Assembly (NCBI GenBank): GCA_902583075.1
Contig: CACHUN010000001.1
Location: 310,001-374,000, forward strand
DNA length: 64,000 nt
Source of the DNA: an uncultured Pelagibacteraceae bacterium
GTDB taxonomy: Bacteria > Pseudomonadota > Alphaproteobacteria > Pelagibacterales > Pelagibacteraceae
Direction: 5' to 3'
The notes under the pieces are model-generated. The model did no database searches and was not told where the DNA came from. It saw only the letters and a list, made by a program, of their open reading frames with translations. Within the stretch, counting starts at the first letter, position 1, and each line of letters opens with the position of its first letter. Below are positions 27,032 through 36,638 of this stretch, one piece after another. Both the position numbers and the translations under genes were made by a program.

Positions 27032-27856
27032 TTACTTTTTAACTAAATTATCAATTTCTACAATTTGATTAATTAGCTCGTCTAATTTGTCTAAAGGGAC
27101 CATATTTGGGCCATCTGATGGAGCATTATCGGGGTCCTGATGTGTTTCCAAAAAAATAGCTGCAACGCCGACTGCAACTGCTGCTCTTGACAAATATTCA
27201 ACGAATTCTCTTTGACCACCACTTTTTTCACCTAAACCACCTGGTTGTTGCACTGAATGGGTTCCATCAAACACTACTGGATAACCATTTTTTGCCATGA
27301 TGGGAATAGATCTCATATCTGAGACCAATGTATTATAACCAAAGCTAGCTCCTCTTTCGGTCACTAAAATATTTTCATTACCACTATCAGAAATTTTTTT
27401 GGTTACATTCACCATATCCCATGGTGCTAGGAATTGACCCTTTTTCACATTAATAATTTTATTGGTTTTGGCAGCAGCAATTAATAAATCTGTTTGTCTA
27501 CAAAGAAACGCTGGTATTTGAAGAACATCTACGTGATGAGAAACTAGGGAACATTGTTCTTCATTATGAATATCAGTAAGAACTGGTACTTTAATATCTT
27601 TTTTGATTTTATCAAATACAGGCAGGGAGTTTTCTAAACCAGCTCCTCTTTTGCCTTTCAAGCTTGTTCTGTTAGCCTTATCAAATGAAGTTTTATAAAT
27701 AAATCCGATATTATACTTTGTTGTAATTTCTTTAATTTTACCTGCCATGTCCAAAGCATGTTGCTCGGTCTCAAGTTGACAAGGACCAGATATTAAACAA
27801 ATTTTATTTTTGTTTGAAATTGGTATACCGTTACAATTAACTATTTTATTTTCCAT
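27032..27856 (-). CDS. kdsA: 3-deoxy-8-phosphooctulonate (KDO-8-P) synthase
   Basis: A 274-residue KdsA, condensing phosphoenolpyruvate and arabinose 5-phosphate to KDO 8-phosphate for the lipopolysaccharide core. Family motifs are [13 protein letters not shown] near the N terminus, [25 protein letters not shown] and [12 protein letters not shown]. Cys and His residues that would bind metal in metal-dependent KdsA are visible but the class is not assigned here. It overlaps pyrG by 11 bases. Together with lpxA, lpxB, lpxD and lpxI it shows a lipopolysaccharide-bearing outer membrane. Confidence 0.95.
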   Translation of the reverse strand: MENKIVNCNGIPISNKNKICLISGPCQLETEQHALDMAGKIKEITTKYNIGFIYKTSFDKANRTSLKGKRGAGLENSLPVFDKIKKDIKVPVLTDIHNEEQCSLVSHHVDVLQIPAFLCRQTDLLIAAAKTNKIINVKKGQFLAPWDMVNVTKKISDSGNENILVTERGASFGYNTLVSDMRSIPIMAKNGYPVVFDGTHSVQQPGGLGEKSGGQREFVEYLSRAAVAVGVAAIFLETHQDPDNAPSDGPNMVPLDKLDELINQIVEIDNLVKK

Positions 27857-29468
27857 TAAAAGATTTTGCAGCTTTTATAAATGAAGAGAATAAAGGATGA
27901 GGTTTCAAAGGTCTAGATTTAAATTCTGGATGAAATTGAACTCCAATAAACCATGGATGATTTTTAAGTTCAATAATTTCAGGTAATTGATTGTCAGGAG
28001 AAATTCCTGAAAACATTAAACCTTTTTTTTCAAATTTTTGCATTAAATTTATATTGACCTCATATCTATGTCTGTGTCTCTCTTTAATCATTTTAGATTT
28101 ATAGATATTTTTTATGGCAGAATTATTCCTTAGTTTTGCTTCATATAGACCTAATCTCATTGTTCCTCCCAGGTTTTTATCAGTCCCTTTTATAATTTTT
28201 CCATCTTTGTTCCATTCATCTATTAATCCTATTACGGGAAAACAATTTTTATCTAATTCACTGGAGCCAGCTTTTTTAATTTTTAAAATATTTCTTGCAA
28301 ACTCAATCATTGCCATTTGCATTCCAAAACAAATACCTAGAAAAGGTATTTTTCTCTCTCTGGCATATCTAATTGCTTCAATTTTTCCCTCCGTTCCTCT
28401 TTTACCAAACCCCCCTGGTATCAATATTCCTGATACACTCTTTAATTTTGATTTAATTTCTTTTGATTTAAGTTTATCTGATTCAATTCTTACTAAGTTA
28501 ACTTTAACTTTATTTGAAATTCCACCATGCGTAAGAGCTTCATCAAGTGATTTATAAGCATCTTTTAAGTTTACATATTTGCCTATGATAGCAATATTTA
28601 CTGTTTTTTTTGTTTTTAAAACTATATTTGTAATTTTTTTCCAAGGAAGTAAGTTTGGTCTTTTTCTAGATTTTATTTTAAAGAATTTTAAAACTTGCTT
28701 ATCTAATTTTTGATTAAAGAAACTTATTGGTGCTTCATAAATAGTTTTTACATCAACTGTTTCTATAACATTAGCAATATCCACATTACAAAATAAGGAT
28801 ATTTTTCTTCTTTGGTCTAAAGGAATAGACTGTTGAGATCTACAGATAACTATATCAGGTTGAATTCCTATACTTCTTAATTCTTTAACAGAATGTTGTG
28901 TTGGCTTTGTTTTAATTTCATCAGAAGATTTTAAAAATGGAACAAATGTTAAATGAATAAATAATGATTTTGATCTACCATTATCATTTGAAAACTGTCT
29001 TATAGCTTCTAAAAATGGTAAACTCTCAATATCTCCGACTGTTCCTCCAATTTCACAAATTACAAAATCTTCATTTGTTATATCTTTTTTTATAAACTCT
29101 TTAATTCTATTTGTAACATGTGGAATTACTTGAACTGTTTTTCCAAGATAACCTCCTTTTCTCTCTTTTTTTATTATGTCACTATAAATTCTACCTGTGG
29201 TAATGTTGTCAGATTGTTTGCCTGAAATATCTGTGAATCTTTCATAATGTCCTAAATCTAAATCAGTCTCAGCACCATCGTCGGTTACAAAAACTTCACC
29301 ATGTTGAAAAGGACTCATTGTTCCTGGATCAACGTTTAAATATGGATCCATTTTTCTTATTCTCACTTTATATCCTTGTGATCTAAGCAAATATCCAAGC
29401 GATGCAGATGATAAACCTTTACCAAGTGATGAAACCACGCCGCCAGTGACAAATATATATCGCGCCAT
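27846..29468 (-). CDS. pyrG: CTP synthase
   Basis: A 540-residue CTP synthase that aminates UTP to CTP using glutamine. The N-terminal synthase domain starts with [18 protein letters not shown] and has the [18 protein letters not shown] block. The C-terminal glutaminase has its nucleophile in LGICFGMQ near residue 383 and the His-Glu pair in GVQFHPEF. It lies between secG and kdsA. CTP is needed by the cdsA, ispDF and kds steps encoded nearby. No attenuator-type poly-pyrimidine leader was recognised upstream. Confidence 0.97.
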   Translation of the reverse strand: MARYIFVTGGVVSSLGKGLSSASLGYLLRSQGYKVRIRKMDPYLNVDPGTMSPFQHGEVFVTDDGAETDLDLGHYERFTDISGKQSDNITTGRIYSDIIKKERKGGYLGKTVQVIPHVTNRIKEFIKKDITNEDFVICEIGGTVGDIESLPFLEAIRQFSNDNGRSKSLFIHLTFVPFLKSSDEIKTKPTQHSVKELRSIGIQPDIVICRSQQSIPLDQRRKISLFCNVDIANVIETVDVKTIYEAPISFFNQKLDKQVLKFFKIKSRKRPNLLPWKKITNIVLKTKKTVNIAIIGKYVNLKDAYKSLDEALTHGGISNKVKVNLVRIESDKLKSKEIKSKLKSVSGILIPGGFGKRGTEGKIEAIRYARERKIPFLGICFGMQMAMIEFARNILKIKKAGSSELDKNCFPVIGLIDEWNKDGKIIKGTDKNLGGTMRLGLYEAKLRNNSAIKNIYKSKMIKERHRHRYEVNINLMQKFEKKGLMFSGISPDNQLPEIIELKNHPWFIGVQFHPEFKSRPLKPHPLFSSFIKAAKSFNGK

Positions 29469-29508
29469 GGAATTATGTTATAGCCAATGATTTGTTAAAA
29501 TAAAAGTA

Positions 29509-29811
29509 TTAATTATTATTTTCTGGTAATTTAGGAGCATCATCATCATTTTCTTCTATTTTATCAATTACAGAAGTGTTTGAAGGAAGATCTCCTCGTG
29601 AAATAATAGTTAATCCTAGACTACAAATTATGAATAATGTTGCAACAATAGCAGTTGCTTTAGTCATAAAATTCCCAGCCGACCTTGAAAACATAAAGTT
29701 ATCTTGAGAAACTCCAATACCCAAAGCTCCACCTTCAGATTTTTGGAACAAAACTAGCAATACTAGGATAGCTGCTAATATTATATTTATAATTAATAGT
29801 ATGTTTTCCAC
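29509..29811 (-). CDS. secG: Preprotein translocase subunit SecG
   Basis: A 100-residue SecG with two membrane helices (about 3-20 and 52-70). The cytoplasmic loop carries the family motif LFQKSEGGALGIG and FMFSRSAGNFMTKATAI. The tail is acidic and Asn-rich. It is an accessory subunit of the SecYEG protein-export channel in the inner membrane. The tpiA-secG-pyrG order is conserved in many Proteobacteria; it starts five bases after the tpiA stop. Confidence 0.93.
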   Translation of the reverse strand: MENILLIINIILAAILVLLVLFQKSEGGALGIGVSQDNFMFSRSAGNFMTKATAIVATLFIICSLGLTIISRGDLPSNTSVIDKIEENDDDAPKLPENNN

Positions 29812-29816
29812 GACGC

Positions 29817-30563
29817 CTAAATAATTGATTTTTTCATTATATCAATAAATATTTTTTCATTTGTTGAAGCTCCACCAATCAAAAAACCATCAATATTATT
29901 GATTCTCATTAAATTTTTTATATTTTTTGGGTTTACGGAGCCTCCATATAATATCTTAGATTTTGTAAATTTTTTTGAAATCTTTAAGGTGTTTCTTATA
30001 AACGTAATATTTTTTTTTAAATCATTTTCACTAGGAATAATGCCTGTACCAATCGACCAAACAGGTTCATAAGCAATTATAACTTGATTTAAATTCTTCA
30101 AATTTTTTAAACCCTCAAGCAATTGTTTTTTTAAAACATATTTTGTTTTATTTTTTCTTTTATCAACCAATTTTTCGCCTATGCATAAAATGACATTTAA
30201 TTTTTCATTAAGTGCAGACTTAATCTTTAAATTAATTTTTTTATTATCATTTTCAGCTCTCGTTTCTGAGTGTCCAATTATAACAAACTTACATCCTAAA
30301 TCTTTAATCATCTTTGAGCTTATAGCTCCTGTGAAAGGTCCATAGTTTATTTGTGTATGACAATCTTGAGCTCCAATTTTAATATTTGATTTTTTTGTTT
30401 TATCTACAAAAGATTTGATCAATGTATAGGGTGGACAATAAATAATATTGGCTTTGAGTTTCTTCATTTTTGAATAACTTATTACTTTATTTAATGAATT
30501 AACCGACTTAACTGACCCAAACATCTTCCAATTAGCAATGAAATACATTTTATTATTTGTCAT
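29817..30563 (-). CDS. tpiA: Triosephosphate isomerase
   Basis: A 248-residue TIM barrel isomerase interconverting dihydroxyacetone phosphate and glyceraldehyde 3-phosphate. The catalytic residues are visible: Lys13 in ANWKMFG, His98 in IIGHSETR and Glu166 in AYEPVWSIGTG. The phosphate-binding loops GGSV and GFLIGGAS are near the C terminus. It is the first gene of the tpiA-to-coq10 run. A ppiD-like gene starts 61 bases away in the opposite direction, so a divergent promoter pair is expected there. Confidence 0.96.
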   Translation of the reverse strand: MTNNKMYFIANWKMFGSVKSVNSLNKVISYSKMKKLKANIIYCPPYTLIKSFVDKTKKSNIKIGAQDCHTQINYGPFTGAISSKMIKDLGCKFVIIGHSETRAENDNKKINLKIKSALNEKLNVILCIGEKLVDKRKNKTKYVLKKQLLEGLKNLKNLNQVIIAYEPVWSIGTGIIPSENDLKKNITFIRNTLKISKKFTKSKILYGGSVNPKNIKNLMRINNIDGFLIGGASTNEKIFIDIMKKSII

Positions 30564-30624
30564 AAAGATTAATATAATTTATATGTTTATTTTTTTTTAG
30601 ATCAATAAATAAAGACTATAGAAT

Positions 30625-32046
30625 ATGATAAATAAATTAAGAGGTTTCTCAAATTCAAAATTAGCTGGAGTACTTGTCGGAATTATTATAATTCCATTTG
30701 TATTTTGGGGCATGGGCAGTGTTTTTAGTGGAGGTAATACTAACAATGTTGCTAAGATTAATAATGAAGCAATCTCATCAAAAGATTTTGTAAATTTTAT
30801 AAACGAGTCAAGACTCACAAACGACATTATAAAAGCAAATATAGATAAAAATATTATTGAAAATATTTTATCAGAATTGGTATCTGAAAAATTGATTGAG
30901 ATGGAAATTAAAGAATTAAATGTATCAATGTCAGAGAAAGAGTTGGCAAATAAAATAAGATCTAATTCAATACTACTAGATGATAATAAGAAGTTTTCAA
31001 GAGTTAAGTATGAAAAATTTCTATTAGAAAATAACTTAAGTGCTTCGACATTTGAAAATTCATTAAAGAAACAAGAGCTAAAAGAAAATTTATTTAATTA
31101 TATTAGTGGAGGAATTAAGTCGCCTTATTTTTTAAAAAATAAAATATATATCAACGAAAATAAAAAAATTGAGATTGAATTTTTAGATTTAGACTTAGTT
31201 CATGATAAAACTGCAACTAAATTAGAAGTTGAGGATTTTATTAAAAATAATCAAGAAATTTTAAAAATTGATTTTATAGATGTGACTTATGCAAAAATTA
31301 CTCCTAAAAATCTAATAGAAATAGATGAGTTTAATGATGAATTTTTTAAGAAAATTGATGAAATAGAAAATAATATTTTAAACGGATCAAATATTAGAGA
31401 AATTAATGAAATTTATAATTTTAAACTTAATGAAATTAATAATTTCGTCTTGAATGATGATTCAGATGAAATACTTGAAGAAATTTACTCAAAAAGAAAC
31501 CAGGATAAAATACAACTAGTTGACAAAAATGATTATTATGTAATTTTTGAAATATCAAATATTAAAAAAAAAATTCCAAACAAAACAGATCCAAAATTTT
31601 TAGAAAAAGTTAAAAATAATGTAATTTTAAAAAAGAAATTTGAATTTAATAAAAGTCTTTTTGAAAAAATTGACGAAAAAATATTTAATAATGATGAGTT
31701 TTTGAAATTATCAAAAGATACAAATAATATTAAGACTGTAACTATTAAAAACAGTAATGATTTCGAAGTTTTTGACCCAGATTCTTTAAAACTTTTATAC
31801 ACATTACCAAAAGAAAGTTTCTCTTTAGTAACTGGGGAAACAAATAAAGTTTTTCTTACAAAAATTAAGAATATTTATTATGCAGATATGGAAAAAAATA
31901 CTGATAATGTTGAAGAATATTCTACTAAAGCAAATAATGATATTATTAATGATATTTATACATCTTATGATCTATCTTTAAATTCAAAATATAAGGTAAA
32001 AATTTTCAATCAAACAATTGACAGAGTTAAAAATTATTTTAGATAA
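30625..32046 (+). CDS. PpiD/SurA-like periplasmic folding factor
   Basis: A 473-residue membrane-anchored protein. Residues 1-35 include the PpiD-like anchor (SNSKLAGVLVGIIIIPFVFW). About 45-165 is a SurA_N-type chaperone region. The central region (about 205-310), where a parvulin rotamase domain should lie, is poorly conserved and I see no clear PPIase active-site pattern, so it may be a chaperone without isomerase activity. It would act on outer-membrane proteins in the periplasm, together with OmpH and BamA. Its stop overlaps the trpE start by one base (TAATG). This position upstream of trpE is usual in alphaproteobacteria. Confidence 0.82.
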   Translation: MINKLRGFSNSKLAGVLVGIIIIPFVFWGMGSVFSGGNTNNVAKINNEAISSKDFVNFINESRLTNDIIKANIDKNIIENILSELVSEKLIEMEIKELNVSMSEKELANKIRSNSILLDDNKKFSRVKYEKFLLENNLSASTFENSLKKQELKENLFNYISGGIKSPYFLKNKIYINENKKIEIEFLDLDLVHDKTATKLEVEDFIKNNQEILKIDFIDVTYAKITPKNLIEIDEFNDEFFKKIDEIENNILNGSNIREINEIYNFKLNEINNFVLNDDSDEILEEIYSKRNQDKIQLVDKNDYYVIFEISNIKKKIPNKTDPKFLEKVKNNVILKKKFEFNKSLFEKIDEKIFNNDEFLKLSKDTNNIKTVTIKNSNDFEVFDPDSLKLLYTLPKESFSLVTGETNKVFLTKIKNIYYADMEKNTDNVEEYSTKANNDIINDIYTSYDLSLNSKYKVKIFNQTIDRVKNYFR

Positions 32047-33503
32047 TGTTAAATATTGATCTAAAGTTATTTACGAAAAATCACAAAAAAAATAAAAATC
32101 AAGTTCTTTACCATGCGATAAAATCAAGTGGCTTGAAAGAAATTGAAAATTTAATTAATAACTTCTTAAATGTAAGAAATAGCTTCGTATTCGAGTCTGT
32201 AGAAAAAGGTTTCATAAAAGGTAGATATACAATTTTTGGTAAAAATCCTGATAAAATTTGGGAATTTAATAATAATAACTGTGTTTTGAATTATGAGAAT
32301 AAAAGAAAGAAATTAAGAGGAACTCCAAAAGATAATATTGAAAAAATTATCGAAAATTTTAATTTTAAAATACCAAGTGAATTGCCACCAATCAGCTCAA
32401 TTATTTCAGGTTATTTCTCTTATGATGCAATAAGATATATTGAGAAAATTCCAAATAGTACAAAAAATGACCTTAAAATTCCTGATGCAAGAATTTTGAG
32501 ACCGAAAAATCTAGTTGTTTTTGATAATGTTAAAAAAAAATTATTTTTTATAGTCAATTGTTTTTTTGATGAAAAAATCAAAAATTATCAAGCTAAGTAT
32601 GAACAAATACAAAAAGAAATAGAAGAAATGATTTTTTTAGCAAACTATAATTACAAAATAAATCAGTCAAAAACCAAGATATTCAAACCAAAAGTTAAAT
32701 CAAATATCTCAAAAAAGAAATTCCTTAGCAATGTTTCAAAAGCTAAAAATTACATTAAAATAGGAGATATTTTTCAAGTTGTTCTAAGTCAAAGGTTCGA
32801 AGCTGCTCTTAATAAAGAGCCAATAGATATTTATAAAAAATTAAGAATTACTAACCCTTCCCCTTTCATGTATTTTTTTAACTTTGAAGATTTCCAAATT
32901 ATAGGTGCAAGTCCTGAGATACTTGTGAGACTTAGAGATAATAAGATAACTATTAGACCTATTGCTGGTACAAGACCTAGAGGCAAAAATAAAAAAGAGG
33001 ATAAATTTTATGAAAAGGATCTTTTAAAAGATAAAAAAGAGCTTTCTGAACACTTAATGCTTCTTGATCTTGGAAGAAATGATACCGGAAAAGTTTCTAA
33101 AATTAACTCTGTTAAAGTAACCGAAAGCTTCAAGATAGAGAGATATTCACATGTAATGCACATAGTCTCTAATGTTGAAGGTGTGTTTAATAAAAAATTT
33201 GGCAAATTTGACACATTATTAGCTGGTTTTCCTGCTGGAACAGTATCAGGTGCTCCTAAAATAAGAGCTATGGAGATTATAGATGAATTGGAGACAACGA
33301 GGCGAAAAGTTTATGCTGGTGGTATTGGTTATTTTTCTGCAAATGGCGACTTTGATACTTGTATTGCACTTAGAACAGCAATTTCAAAAAATAAAAAATT
33401 TTATGTACAGTCAGGCGCAGGAATTGTTGCTGATAGTAAACCTATTAATGAATTTAATGAAACAGTAAATAAAGCAAAAGCTTTAATTAAGGCTTTGGAA
33501 TAA
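32046..33503 (+). CDS. trpE: Anthranilate synthase component I
   Basis: A 485-residue chorismate-binding enzyme making anthranilate with TrpG, the first step of tryptophan synthesis. The catalytic C-terminal half shows GDIFQVVLSQRF, PIAGTRPRG, LDLGRNDTGKV and FPAGTVSGAPKIRAMEI. The N-terminal half has FESVEKG, the region of tryptophan feedback binding. It overlaps the ppiD-like stop by one base. No leader peptide or attenuator lies before it, as no space exists, so any trp control must act further upstream or on the enzyme. Order trpE-trpG-trpD-trpC. Confidence 0.96.
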   Translation: MLNIDLKLFTKNHKKNKNQVLYHAIKSSGLKEIENLINNFLNVRNSFVFESVEKGFIKGRYTIFGKNPDKIWEFNNNNCVLNYENKRKKLRGTPKDNIEKIIENFNFKIPSELPPISSIISGYFSYDAIRYIEKIPNSTKNDLKIPDARILRPKNLVVFDNVKKKLFFIVNCFFDEKIKNYQAKYEQIQKEIEEMIFLANYNYKINQSKTKIFKPKVKSNISKKKFLSNVSKAKNYIKIGDIFQVVLSQRFEAALNKEPIDIYKKLRITNPSPFMYFFNFEDFQIIGASPEILVRLRDNKITIRPIAGTRPRGKNKKEDKFYEKDLLKDKKELSEHLMLLDLGRNDTGKVSKINSVKVTESFKIERYSHVMHIVSNVEGVFNKKFGKFDTLLAGFPAGTVSGAPKIRAMEIIDELETTRRKVYAGGIGYFSANGDFDTCIALRTAISKNKKFYVQSGAGIVADSKPINEFNETVNKAKALIKALE

Positions 33504-33508
33504 TTGGT

Positions 33509-34072
33509 ATGAAAATAATTTTAATTGATAATTATGATAGTTTTACATTCAATTTATATCACTATCTTTCATCCTTTTCTAAAGTAGATGTTTATAGAAA
33601 TGATAAAGTAGATCATCATTCTATTTTAAAAAAAGGGTATAATAAAATTGTAATATCTCCAGGTCCTGGAAACCCTAATCAATCTGGGAACTGTTTAAAG
33701 ATAGTAAAGAATTTATATAAAAAAATGCCAATACTTGGTGTTTGCTTAGGTCATCAAATTATTGGTCAAGTATTTGGTTCAAAGATAATTCAGGCTAAAA
33801 AACTTGTACATGGAAAAACAAGTAATATTATAAATAAGAAAATTGGTATTTTAAAAAATTTACCAAAAAACTTCTTAGCTACCAGATATCATAGTTTAGT
33901 AATTGATAGAAAATCCTTATCTAAAGATTTAAAAATTACATCTAGTACATCTGATGGGATAATAATGGGTGTTATGCATAAAGAATACAACATCCATGGA
34001 GTTCAATTTCATCCTGAAAGTATCAAAACAAAATATGGTTTAAAAATTTTAGAGAACTTTGTAAAAGAGTAA
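33509..34072 (+). CDS. trpG: Anthranilate synthase component II (glutamine amidotransferase)
   Basis: A 187-residue class I amidotransferase that gives ammonia to TrpE. The nucleophile is Cys79 in LGVCLGHQIIG, the oxyanion region is SPGPGNPNQSG (50-60), and the catalytic His-Glu pair is in GVQFHPESI near the C terminus. It starts five bases after trpE. Proteins of this kind can also serve PabB for folate, and no pabB was seen in the window. The location makes TrpG the main role. Confidence 0.95.
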   Translation: MKIILIDNYDSFTFNLYHYLSSFSKVDVYRNDKVDHHSILKKGYNKIVISPGPGNPNQSGNCLKIVKNLYKKMPILGVCLGHQIIGQVFGSKIIQAKKLVHGKTSNIINKKIGILKNLPKNFLATRYHSLVIDRKSLSKDLKITSSTSDGIIMGVMHKEYNIHGVQFHPESIKTKYGLKILENFVKE

Positions 34073-34074
34073 AA

Positions 34075-35067
34075 ATGGATCATTTTTTAGAAAAGCTCAG
34101 AAACAAAATAAATTTAAATTTTGATGAGAGTAAAAATGCATTTAAGATTTTAATGAATGGTGAGGCAAGTGATCAACAAATTTATGATTTTTTAACTTTA
34201 TTGTCAGATAAAGGTGAGGTTTCAGATGAAATAGCTGGAGGTGTATATATATTGAGAGATAAGTCAAAAAGAGTGAAAGCTGAAAATTGCATTGATACTT
34301 GTGGTACTGGTGGAGATGGAAAAGATACTCTAAATATTTCAACAGCATCAGCGCTTTTGTTAGCAAGCATGGGTGTAAAAGTTGCAAAGCATGGAAATAA
34401 AGCAGTTTCATCAAAATGTGGGTCAGCTGACGTTCTTGAAGCCTTAAATATAAATATCAACTTGGAACCAAATCAAATCGAGGAGCAGATTAAAAATGAC
34501 AATTTTGGCTTCATGTTCGCTCCAAATTACCACACAGCAATGAAATATGTTGGTCCAACAAGAAAAAAAATAGGAAAAAGGACTATTTTTAATATGATAG
34601 GTCCATTAAGCAGCCCAGCGCTTGTTGAAAGGCAGGTAATTGGTGTTTTTGATAATAAACTTCTAAAAGTTTTTGCAAATGCACTAAAAAATCTAAATTT
34701 AAAATTTGCATGGATTGTAAATAGTGAGGATGGTCTAGATGAAATATCACCTTACGCTAAAACTAATGTTGTGCAACTGAAGAACAATGAAATATCTGAG
34801 TTTATAATTGATCCAAATGAGTTAAATGTTAATGCTGATAAATTTGAAAATTTAGTAGGAGATGATGCTAAATTTAATTCTGATAAAATTTTAAATATTT
34901 TTCAAGGGGAAGATAATGATTTTTCAAAAGCAGTATCTCTAAACGCTGCTGCAGGATTAGTAGTTTCCGAAAAATATGATGATTTTAAAATTGCTTATAA
35001 TTATACCAGAGGGTTTATTAAATCTGGGGCTGCATTCAAATATGTAAAAAATATACAGAATGTCTGA
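34075..35067 (+). CDS. trpD: Anthranilate phosphoribosyltransferase
   Basis: A 330-residue TrpD that joins anthranilate to phosphoribosyl pyrophosphate. The PRPP-binding loop DTCGTGGDGKDTLNIST and KHGNKAVSSKCGSADVLEAL are well conserved, as is the anthranilate-binding region APNYHTAMKYVGPTRK. It begins two bases after trpG and overlaps trpC by eight bases. Length is normal. TrpF, TrpB and TrpA are not encoded in this window. Confidence 0.96.
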   Translation: MDHFLEKLRNKINLNFDESKNAFKILMNGEASDQQIYDFLTLLSDKGEVSDEIAGGVYILRDKSKRVKAENCIDTCGTGGDGKDTLNISTASALLLASMGVKVAKHGNKAVSSKCGSADVLEALNININLEPNQIEEQIKNDNFGFMFAPNYHTAMKYVGPTRKKIGKRTIFNMIGPLSSPALVERQVIGVFDNKLLKVFANALKNLNLKFAWIVNSEDGLDEISPYAKTNVVQLKNNEISEFIIDPNELNVNADKFENLVGDDAKFNSDKILNIFQGEDNDFSKAVSLNAAAGLVVSEKYDDFKIAYNYTRGFIKSGAAFKYVKNIQNV

Positions 35068-35851
35068 AAATATTCTTCAAAAAATAGTTGATCAAAAAAA
35101 GATTAAAATTGAAAAATTAAAACGTGAAATTGATATTGATAGCTTGATAGAAACAATTAATGAAAAATATGTTTTTTTTGATTTCAAGAAAAAAATACAA
35201 ACCAATAACTCAGAAAATAAGATATCTTTAATTGCTGAAATAAAAAAAGCTAGTCCATCTGCAGGTATTTTAATAGACGATTACGACCCAGTAAAAATTG
35301 CAAATATATATAACTCCAAGAATGTTACTTGTTTGTCTGTATTAACTGAGGAAGACTTTTTTTTAGGAAGTTTATCTCATATTTCTGAAATTAAAAAAAA
35401 AATTGAATTACCCATTCTTTGTAAAGACTTTTTTGTTGATAAATTTCAAGTACCTTTAGCAAAAAGTTTTGGCGCTGATGCAGTCCTGATTATATTAGCC
35501 GGTATTTCTGAGAAAACTGCTGATGAAATTTACGAGGAAGCTTTAAAGCATAATATGAGTGTAATTGTTGAAGTTCATACTGTTGAGGAGGCAGAAAAAT
35601 CATTAAAATATCCTGATGCTTTAATTGGAATAAATAACCGAAACTTAAAAACTCTTAAAACTGAAATAAACACAACTTATGATATATATAATGTTGTTTC
35701 AAATCACTCTTCACCTCTAATTTCTGAGAGTGGTTTAAAAACAAAAGATGAATTGCTTGATATAAAAAACAGGACCTCAATCAGCAGTTTTTTAATTGGT
35801 GAATCACTTTTAAAAGATTTGGAAAATAATAATATTTTTTCTCTTTTATAG
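35060..35851 (+). CDS. trpC: Indole-3-glycerol-phosphate synthase
   Basis: A 263-residue TrpC barrel that closes the indole ring. Motifs are LIAEIKKASPSAGIL, LPILCKDFFVD, LIILAGIS, VHTVEEAEK and GINNRNLKTLKT. It overlaps trpD by eight bases and is the last gene of the operon; a hairpin with a short T run follows within ten bases. In many alphaproteobacteria moaC and moeA come next, before lexA. Here lexA follows directly. Confidence 0.95.
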   Translation: MSENILQKIVDQKKIKIEKLKREIDIDSLIETINEKYVFFDFKKKIQTNNSENKISLIAEIKKASPSAGILIDDYDPVKIANIYNSKNVTCLSVLTEEDFFLGSLSHISEIKKKIELPILCKDFFVDKFQVPLAKSFGADAVLIILAGISEKTADEIYEEALKHNMSVIVEVHTVEEAEKSLKYPDALIGINNRNLKTLKTEINTTYDIYNVVSNHSSPLISESGLKTKDELLDIKNRTSISSFLIGESLLKDLENNNIFSLL

Positions 35852-35856
35852 AAATT

Positions 35857-35906
35857 TTCCTCAATTTTTCTTACTTTTTAGTTGTTGTATTAATTGAGGA
35901 ACTTTT
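35857..35906 (+). terminator. Terminator after trpC
   Basis: A perfect 10-bp stem, TTCCTCAATT (35857-35866) with AATTGAGGAA (35892-35901), encloses a 25-base loop and is followed by CTTTTA. It begins six bases after the trpC stop and ends just before the lexA operator candidate. The long loop makes it less than ideal, but position and T run support termination. Confidence 0.6.
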
Positions 35907-35937
35907 ATAGAACATCTGTGTACTTAATTTGTTCTAT
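35907..35937 (+). promoter_or_regulatory. Candidate LexA autoregulatory operator
   Basis: A perfect inverted repeat ATAGAAC (35907-35913) and GTTCTAT (35931-35937) overlaps the lexA start codon. GAAC/GTTC half-sites are the core of alphaproteobacterial LexA boxes (GAAC or GTTC repeats with 7-base spacing), but here the spacing is wider. Autoregulation of lexA is general, so the position is suggestive. The site is a prediction. Confidence 0.4.
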
Positions 35938-36619
35938 GTTAACTAAAAAACAAAAAAACCTGCTTCTTTTTATCAACAAAAAGTTGAGATCTACAGGTGT
36001 GTCTCCTTCATATGAGGAAATGAAAGAATCATTAAATTTAAAATCAAAATCTGGGATTCACAGACTTATCAGTGCATTAGAAGAAAGAGGCTTCATTAAA
36101 AGATTAGCCCACAAGGCAAGAGCATTAGAAGTAATTAAATTACCTGAAACTGCATCTGCAAATGATATTTACAATAGTTTTTCTCCAAGCGTTATTAAGG
36201 GAGGATTAGATGAAGAAAATATAAATAATACCAACGATTCAGAAATCCCTGTTCTAGGAAAAATTGCAGCAGGAACGCCAGTTGAAGCTATTCAGAATGA
36301 AGTTTCAAGAATTCCGATGCCAGCAAATATTGAAAAAGATGGAGAATTTTTTGGTTTAAAGGTTCAAGGGGATTCTATGATTGAAGCTGGGATAAATGAT
36401 GGTGATACTGTTATAGTTAAAAAAGCAGATACCGCAGACAATGGAAAAATCGTAGTAGCTTTAATTGATGATCATGAAGCTATGTTGAAAAGAATCAGAA
36501 GAAAAGGTAAAACCGTTGCATTAGAAAGTGCAAATAGAAATTACGAAACAAAAATTTTTGGCCCAGATAGAGTGAAAGTTCAAGGAATTCTTGTATCTTT
36601 ATATAGAAACTTTCAGTAA
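35936..36619 (+). CDS. lexA: LexA SOS repressor
   Basis: A 227-residue LexA from the ATG at 35936 ([13 protein letters not shown]), which matches the family N terminus; an upstream in-frame start would add 14 unrelated residues. The winged helix-turn-helix spans about 1-65. The self-cleavage site is Ala112-Gly113 (KIAAGTP), with the catalytic Ser147 ([10 protein letters not shown]) and Lys185 (AMLKRIR). It represses DNA-damage genes until RecA filaments trigger cleavage. It lies between the trp terminator and gltX, 19 bases before the latter. An inverted repeat at its start may be its own operator. Confidence 0.95.
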   Translation: MLTKKQKNLLLFINKKLRSTGVSPSYEEMKESLNLKSKSGIHRLISALEERGFIKRLAHKARALEVIKLPETASANDIYNSFSPSVIKGGLDEENINNTNDSEIPVLGKIAAGTPVEAIQNEVSRIPMPANIEKDGEFFGLKVQGDSMIEAGINDGDTVIVKKADTADNGKIVVALIDDHEAMLKRIRRKGKTVALESANRNYETKIFGPDRVKVQGILVSLYRNFQ

Positions 36620-36638
36620 AATAGTCTAAATAAATTCC

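Noticed and set aside
32000..32060. Trp attenuator or leader peptide before trpE
   Set aside because: The ppiD-like stop overlaps the trpE start, so there is no leader space and no Trp-rich short frame.
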